A stretch of 7,537 bases of DNA, taken from DASVHS01 sp036390755 (lineage in GTDB: Bacteria; Acidobacteriota; Thermoanaerobaculia; Gp7-AA8). The stretch's first letter is position 1. Each line of letters opens with the position of its first letter. Positions 5,359 to 7,537 of this stretch are shown in pieces. The translations under genes were made by a program, and so were the position numbers. The notes under the pieces were generated by a model. It was not told the origin of the DNA and did not search any database. It worked only from the letters and a program-made list of their open reading frames with translations. The stretch covers positions 1 to 7,537 of the forward strand of contig DASWBH010000298.1 in the NCBI GenBank assembly GCA_036390755.1, read 5' to 3'.

Positions 5359-6617
5359 GAATCTTTCAGCGGAAGAGTAAGACTCCGCGGTACCGGAGCC
5401 GTCCGGCGCTGCCGATCGTGCGGCGGCGGCTGCCGATGCGCTATCACATGCGCCATCAGTTCGGCGTCCGTGATCTCGCGTTTCTGCAGACGATGTACGC
5501 CCTGACCGGCACGCCGCTCACTGACGGCAACAACATCACGATCCTGAAGAACGGCGACCGCATTTTCCCGGCGATGCTCGCCGCGATCCGAGGCGCACGG
5601 AAGACGATCAACCTCGAGTTCTACATCTACTGGGACGGCGAGATCGGACGCCTCTTCGCCGAAGCGCTGGCAGAACGCGCGCGCGCCGGCGTAGAGGTGA
5701 AGGTGATCCTCGACGCGGTCGGTTCGGCGCAGATGTCGGAGTCGCTCATCAAATTCATGCGTCGCAACGGCATCGATCTGGAGTGGTATCACCCGTTGCG
5801 CTGGTACACGCTCTCGCGCGTCAACCACCGCACGCATCGCAAGCTGCTGATCGTCGACGGCGAGAGCGGATTCTCCGGCGGCGTCGGCATCGCAGACACG
5901 TGGCTCGGCGACGCAGACTCGAAGGATCACTGGCGCGAGACGGTCGCACGCGTCGAGGGACCGGCCGTGACGCAGATGCAGTTCGCGTTCATGGACAACT
6001 GGGTCAAGAGCCGCGGGGAGCTGCTGACGGGCCTGAATTACTTCCCGCAAGTCGGAGCACGCGGCAACCACACGGCCCAGGTCATCAAGTCGTCGCCTTC
6101 GGAAGGCAGCTCGACGGTCAAACTGCTGTACATCATCTCGATCGTCAGCGCGGTCCGCTCGATCTACATCAACAACGCGTACTTCGTTCCCGATCCGGAC
6201 ACGACTCGCGCACTGGAGGGGGCCGTGCGGCGCGGCGTCGACGTGCGCGTGATCGTCCCCGGCGAGTACACCGACGTGCCGATCGCGCGGCAAGCCAGCC
6301 GGCTGCATTACGAGCTGCTGCTGCGCCGCGGCATCCGCATCTTTGAATATCAGCCGACGATGATGCACGCGAAGACGATGGTGGTGGACGGCATCTGGAC
6401 CACGATCGGCTCGTCGAATTTCGACGATCGCAGCTTCCGGCTGAACGACGAAGTCAACGTCAACGTCTACGACGAAGGAATCGCGGCGGAGATGGAACAG
6501 ATGTTCATGGACGACGTCGCGCAGTCGGTCGAGATCACGGGTCGCAAGTGGCTGCGACGCCCGTTCTTCGATCGGTTCAAGGAAGGGTTCGCCGGGGTGT
6601 TCCGAAAGCAGCTGTAG
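5355..6617 (+). CDS. cls: Cardiolipin synthase-like phospholipase D family enzyme
   Basis: A 420-residue protein with two complete HKD motifs, HxKxxxxD: His161, Lys163, Asp168 in HRKLLIVDG and His338, Lys340, Asp345 in HAKTMVVDG, the second followed by GSSNFDDRSF (352-361). The two motifs form one active site in this superfamily. Other family marks are INLEFYIYWDG (85-95), GGVGIAD (175-181) and the interdomain YINNAYFVPD (271-280). Bacterial Cls enzymes condense phosphatidylglycerol with phosphatidylglycerol or phosphatidylethanolamine to make cardiolipin; exact substrates cannot be read here. The length matches ClsB of E. coli (about 413) rather than ClsA (486), and like ClsB it lacks the two N-terminal membrane helices. 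Instead residues 1-33 carry twelve Arg or Lys, which could bind anionic lipid. The start overlaps the stop of the DUF4112 gene by four bases. Another phosphatidyltransferase or phospholipase of the same fold is possible. Confidence 0.88.
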   Translation: MRIFQRKSKTPRYRSRPALPIVRRRLPMRYHMRHQFGVRDLAFLQTMYALTGTPLTDGNNITILKNGDRIFPAMLAAIRGARKTINLEFYIYWDGEIGRLFAEALAERARAGVEVKVILDAVGSAQMSESLIKFMRRNGIDLEWYHPLRWYTLSRVNHRTHRKLLIVDGESGFSGGVGIADTWLGDADSKDHWRETVARVEGPAVTQMQFAFMDNWVKSRGELLTGLNYFPQVGARGNHTAQVIKSSPSEGSSTVKLLYIISIVSAVRSIYINNAYFVPDPDTTRALEGAVRRGVDVRVIVPGEYTDVPIARQASRLHYELLLRRGIRIFEYQPTMMHAKTMVVDGIWTTIGSSNFDDRSFRLNDEVNVNVYDEGIAAEMEQMFMDDVAQSVEITGRKWLRRPFFDRFKEGFAGVFRKQL

Positions 6618-6620
6618 GTT

Positions 6621-6741
6621 CCTCCCTCGCCCCGCGCAGCGGGGAGAGGGTGCGCGGAGCGCGGGTGAGGGATCGCGCCACGAAGCTTCGGCCCTCATCC
6701 GCCTTCGGCACCTTCTCCCCGCTTTCGCGGGGCGAAGGAGG
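6621..6741. repeat. Large GC-rich REP-like inverted repeat between convergent genes
   Basis: Two arms of about 50 bases, 6621-6671 and 6692-6741, are imperfect reverse complements around a 20-base loop (6672-6691). The shared pattern is cctcc-tcgccccgcg, agcggggaga, ggtg and finally tgaggg. Each arm also holds its own small hairpin (ccccgc...gcgggg at about 6629-6644 and 6717-6732), so the whole can form a cruciform with side arms, like paired REP/BIME units. Elements with this ccctcaccc...ctctccccgc wording are widespread in GC-rich bacterial genomes. It nearly fills the 130-base gap between the stop codons of two convergent genes (6617 and 6748) and would act as a terminator-like RNA structure or 3' end stabiliser for either transcript, although no T-run follows. 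Confidence 0.88.
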
Positions 6742-6747
6742 ACCAGA

Positions 6748-7537
6748 TCACTCCCGGATCCAGTCCGTGTGCACGAACGGCGCGTCCGCTCCTTTGTCGT
6801 TGCGCTGATACGTGTGCGCGCCGAAGTAATCGCGCTGGGCCTGTGTCAGGTTTTGCGGCAGCTGCGCCGACCGGTAGGAATCGAAGTACGCGAGGCTCGA
6901 CGACATTGCCGGAACCGCGATACCGCCTGACTGCGCAAACGTAACGGCGCGACGCCATGAGGGCTGCGCCTTGCCGATCGCTGAGCTGAACTCATCGTCG
7001 AGCAGCAGGTTCGGCAGATCGCGCTTGCGCTCGTACGCGCGCATGATCGAGTCGAGGAAGCGCGCGCGGATGATGCAGCCGGCCTTCCAGATCCTCGCCA
7101 TCTCTCGCATGTCGATGTTCCACTTCCACTCCGCGGAGCCGGCCTGGATCAGGGCCATGCCTTGCGCGTACGAGCAGATTTTCGATGCGTAGAGTGCGTC
7201 ATGGATATCGGCGATCAGCTGCCTGCGGTCACGCGCCGCCGGCGTCGGCGGCGCCACACGGAACACCTTCGACGCGCGGGCGCGCTCTTCCTTCATCGAC
7301 GAGACGACGCGCGCATCGATTGCCGCGGCGATCGTCGGAATCGGCACGGCGAGGTCGAGCGCGACTTGCGCGGTCCACTTGCCCGTTCCCTTCTGCCCGG
7401 CTTTGTCCAGGACCTTGTCAACGAGCGGCGCGCCGGTCTCCGGATCCTTGACGCGAAAAATCTTCGCGGTGATCTCGATCAGGAACGATTCGAGCGGGCC
7501 GCGGTTCCACTCGTCGAAGACGTTCGCGAGCTCGTCG
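6748..7537 (-). CDS. gnd: 6-phosphogluconate dehydrogenase, C-terminal part (runs off right edge)
   Basis: The visible 262 residues are the all-helical C-terminal domain of decarboxylating 6-phosphogluconate dehydrogenase, which oxidises 6-phosphogluconate to ribulose 5-phosphate and CO2 in the oxidative pentose phosphate pathway, normally making NADPH. Conserved blocks in order are VFDEWNRGPLESFLIEIT, GQKGTGKWTAQVALDL, the YAQGM segment, WKAGCIIRARFLD, AYFDSYR, and the tail QAQRDYFGAHTYQRND with FVHTDW. The Arg in YQRND and the His in FVHTDW correspond to the tail residues that reach across the dimer to bind substrate. The Rossmann domain and catalytic Lys/Glu lie beyond the window. The tail follows the long form of the enzyme (about 470-480 residues), not the short form. 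The frame is open to the window edge, so the true start is outside. It converges with the cardiolipin-synthase-like gene across a repeat. Confidence 0.95.
   Translation of the reverse strand, partial: DELANVFDEWNRGPLESFLIEITAKIFRVKDPETGAPLVDKVLDKAGQKGTGKWTAQVALDLAVPIPTIAAAIDARVVSSMKEERARASKVFRVAPPTPAARDRRQLIADIHDALYASKICSYAQGMALIQAGSAEWKWNIDMREMARIWKAGCIIRARFLDSIMRAYERKRDLPNLLLDDEFSSAIGKAQPSWRRAVTFAQSGGIAVPAMSSSLAYFDSYRSAQLPQNLTQAQRDYFGAHTYQRNDKGADAPFVHTDWIRE

Noticed and set aside
4683..6698. A 671-codon leftward open frame opposite the DUF4112 and cls genes
   Set aside because: The opposite strand carries two coupled genes with clear family motifs, including both HKD motifs. The antisense product has no recognisable domain and spans repeats at both ends.

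Overview
The window looks like chromosomal housekeeping and accessory DNA from a GC-rich Gram-negative bacterium. Gene order, protein style (TPR plus cyclic-nucleotide domains, AttH/CrtC lipocalin, DUF4112, BrkB with an appended C-terminal domain) and the intergenic hairpin repeats would suit a member of Acidobacteriota or a similar environmental phylum. That assignment is inference: there is no rRNA or other marker gene here. I see no tRNA, rRNA, CRISPR array, transposase or phage gene.

Layout. (1) 1-1323, minus strand: a secreted AttH/CrtC-like lipocalin gene (238-1323) followed, with a 4-base ATGA overlap, by the 5' part of a class A beta-lactamase gene (<1-241) that runs off the left edge. 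(2) 1265-1371: an AT-rich inverted repeat lies at the divergent junction and also encodes nearly all of the lipocalin's signal peptide. (3) 1372-3174, plus: a 600-residue protein with TPR repeats and two cyclic-nucleotide-binding domains but no DNA-binding domain. (4) 3257-4690, minus: a BrkB/YihY-family inner-membrane protein with a C-terminal winged-helix-like extension, convergent with the previous gene. (5) 4843-6617, plus: a two-gene unit, a DUF4112 membrane protein and a cardiolipin-synthase-like phospholipase D enzyme, again with a 4-base ATGA overlap. (6) 6748->7537, minus: the C-terminal half of 6-phosphogluconate dehydrogenase, running off the right edge.

A theme of the window is that three of its four inter-unit junctions hold a different inverted-repeat element: an AT-rich hairpin at 1265-1349, a 14-bp perfect inverted repeat with a tandem repeat in its loop at 4742-4792, and a large GC-rich double REP-like structure at 6621-6741. 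The most interesting point is the first, where a mobile-looking repeat appears to have supplied a functional export signal. The two 4-base overlaps (lipocalin/beta-lactamase and DUF4112/phospholipase D) suggest two functional pairs, one in the periplasm and one at the membrane. I found no clear evidence for a wholly new multi-gene system.
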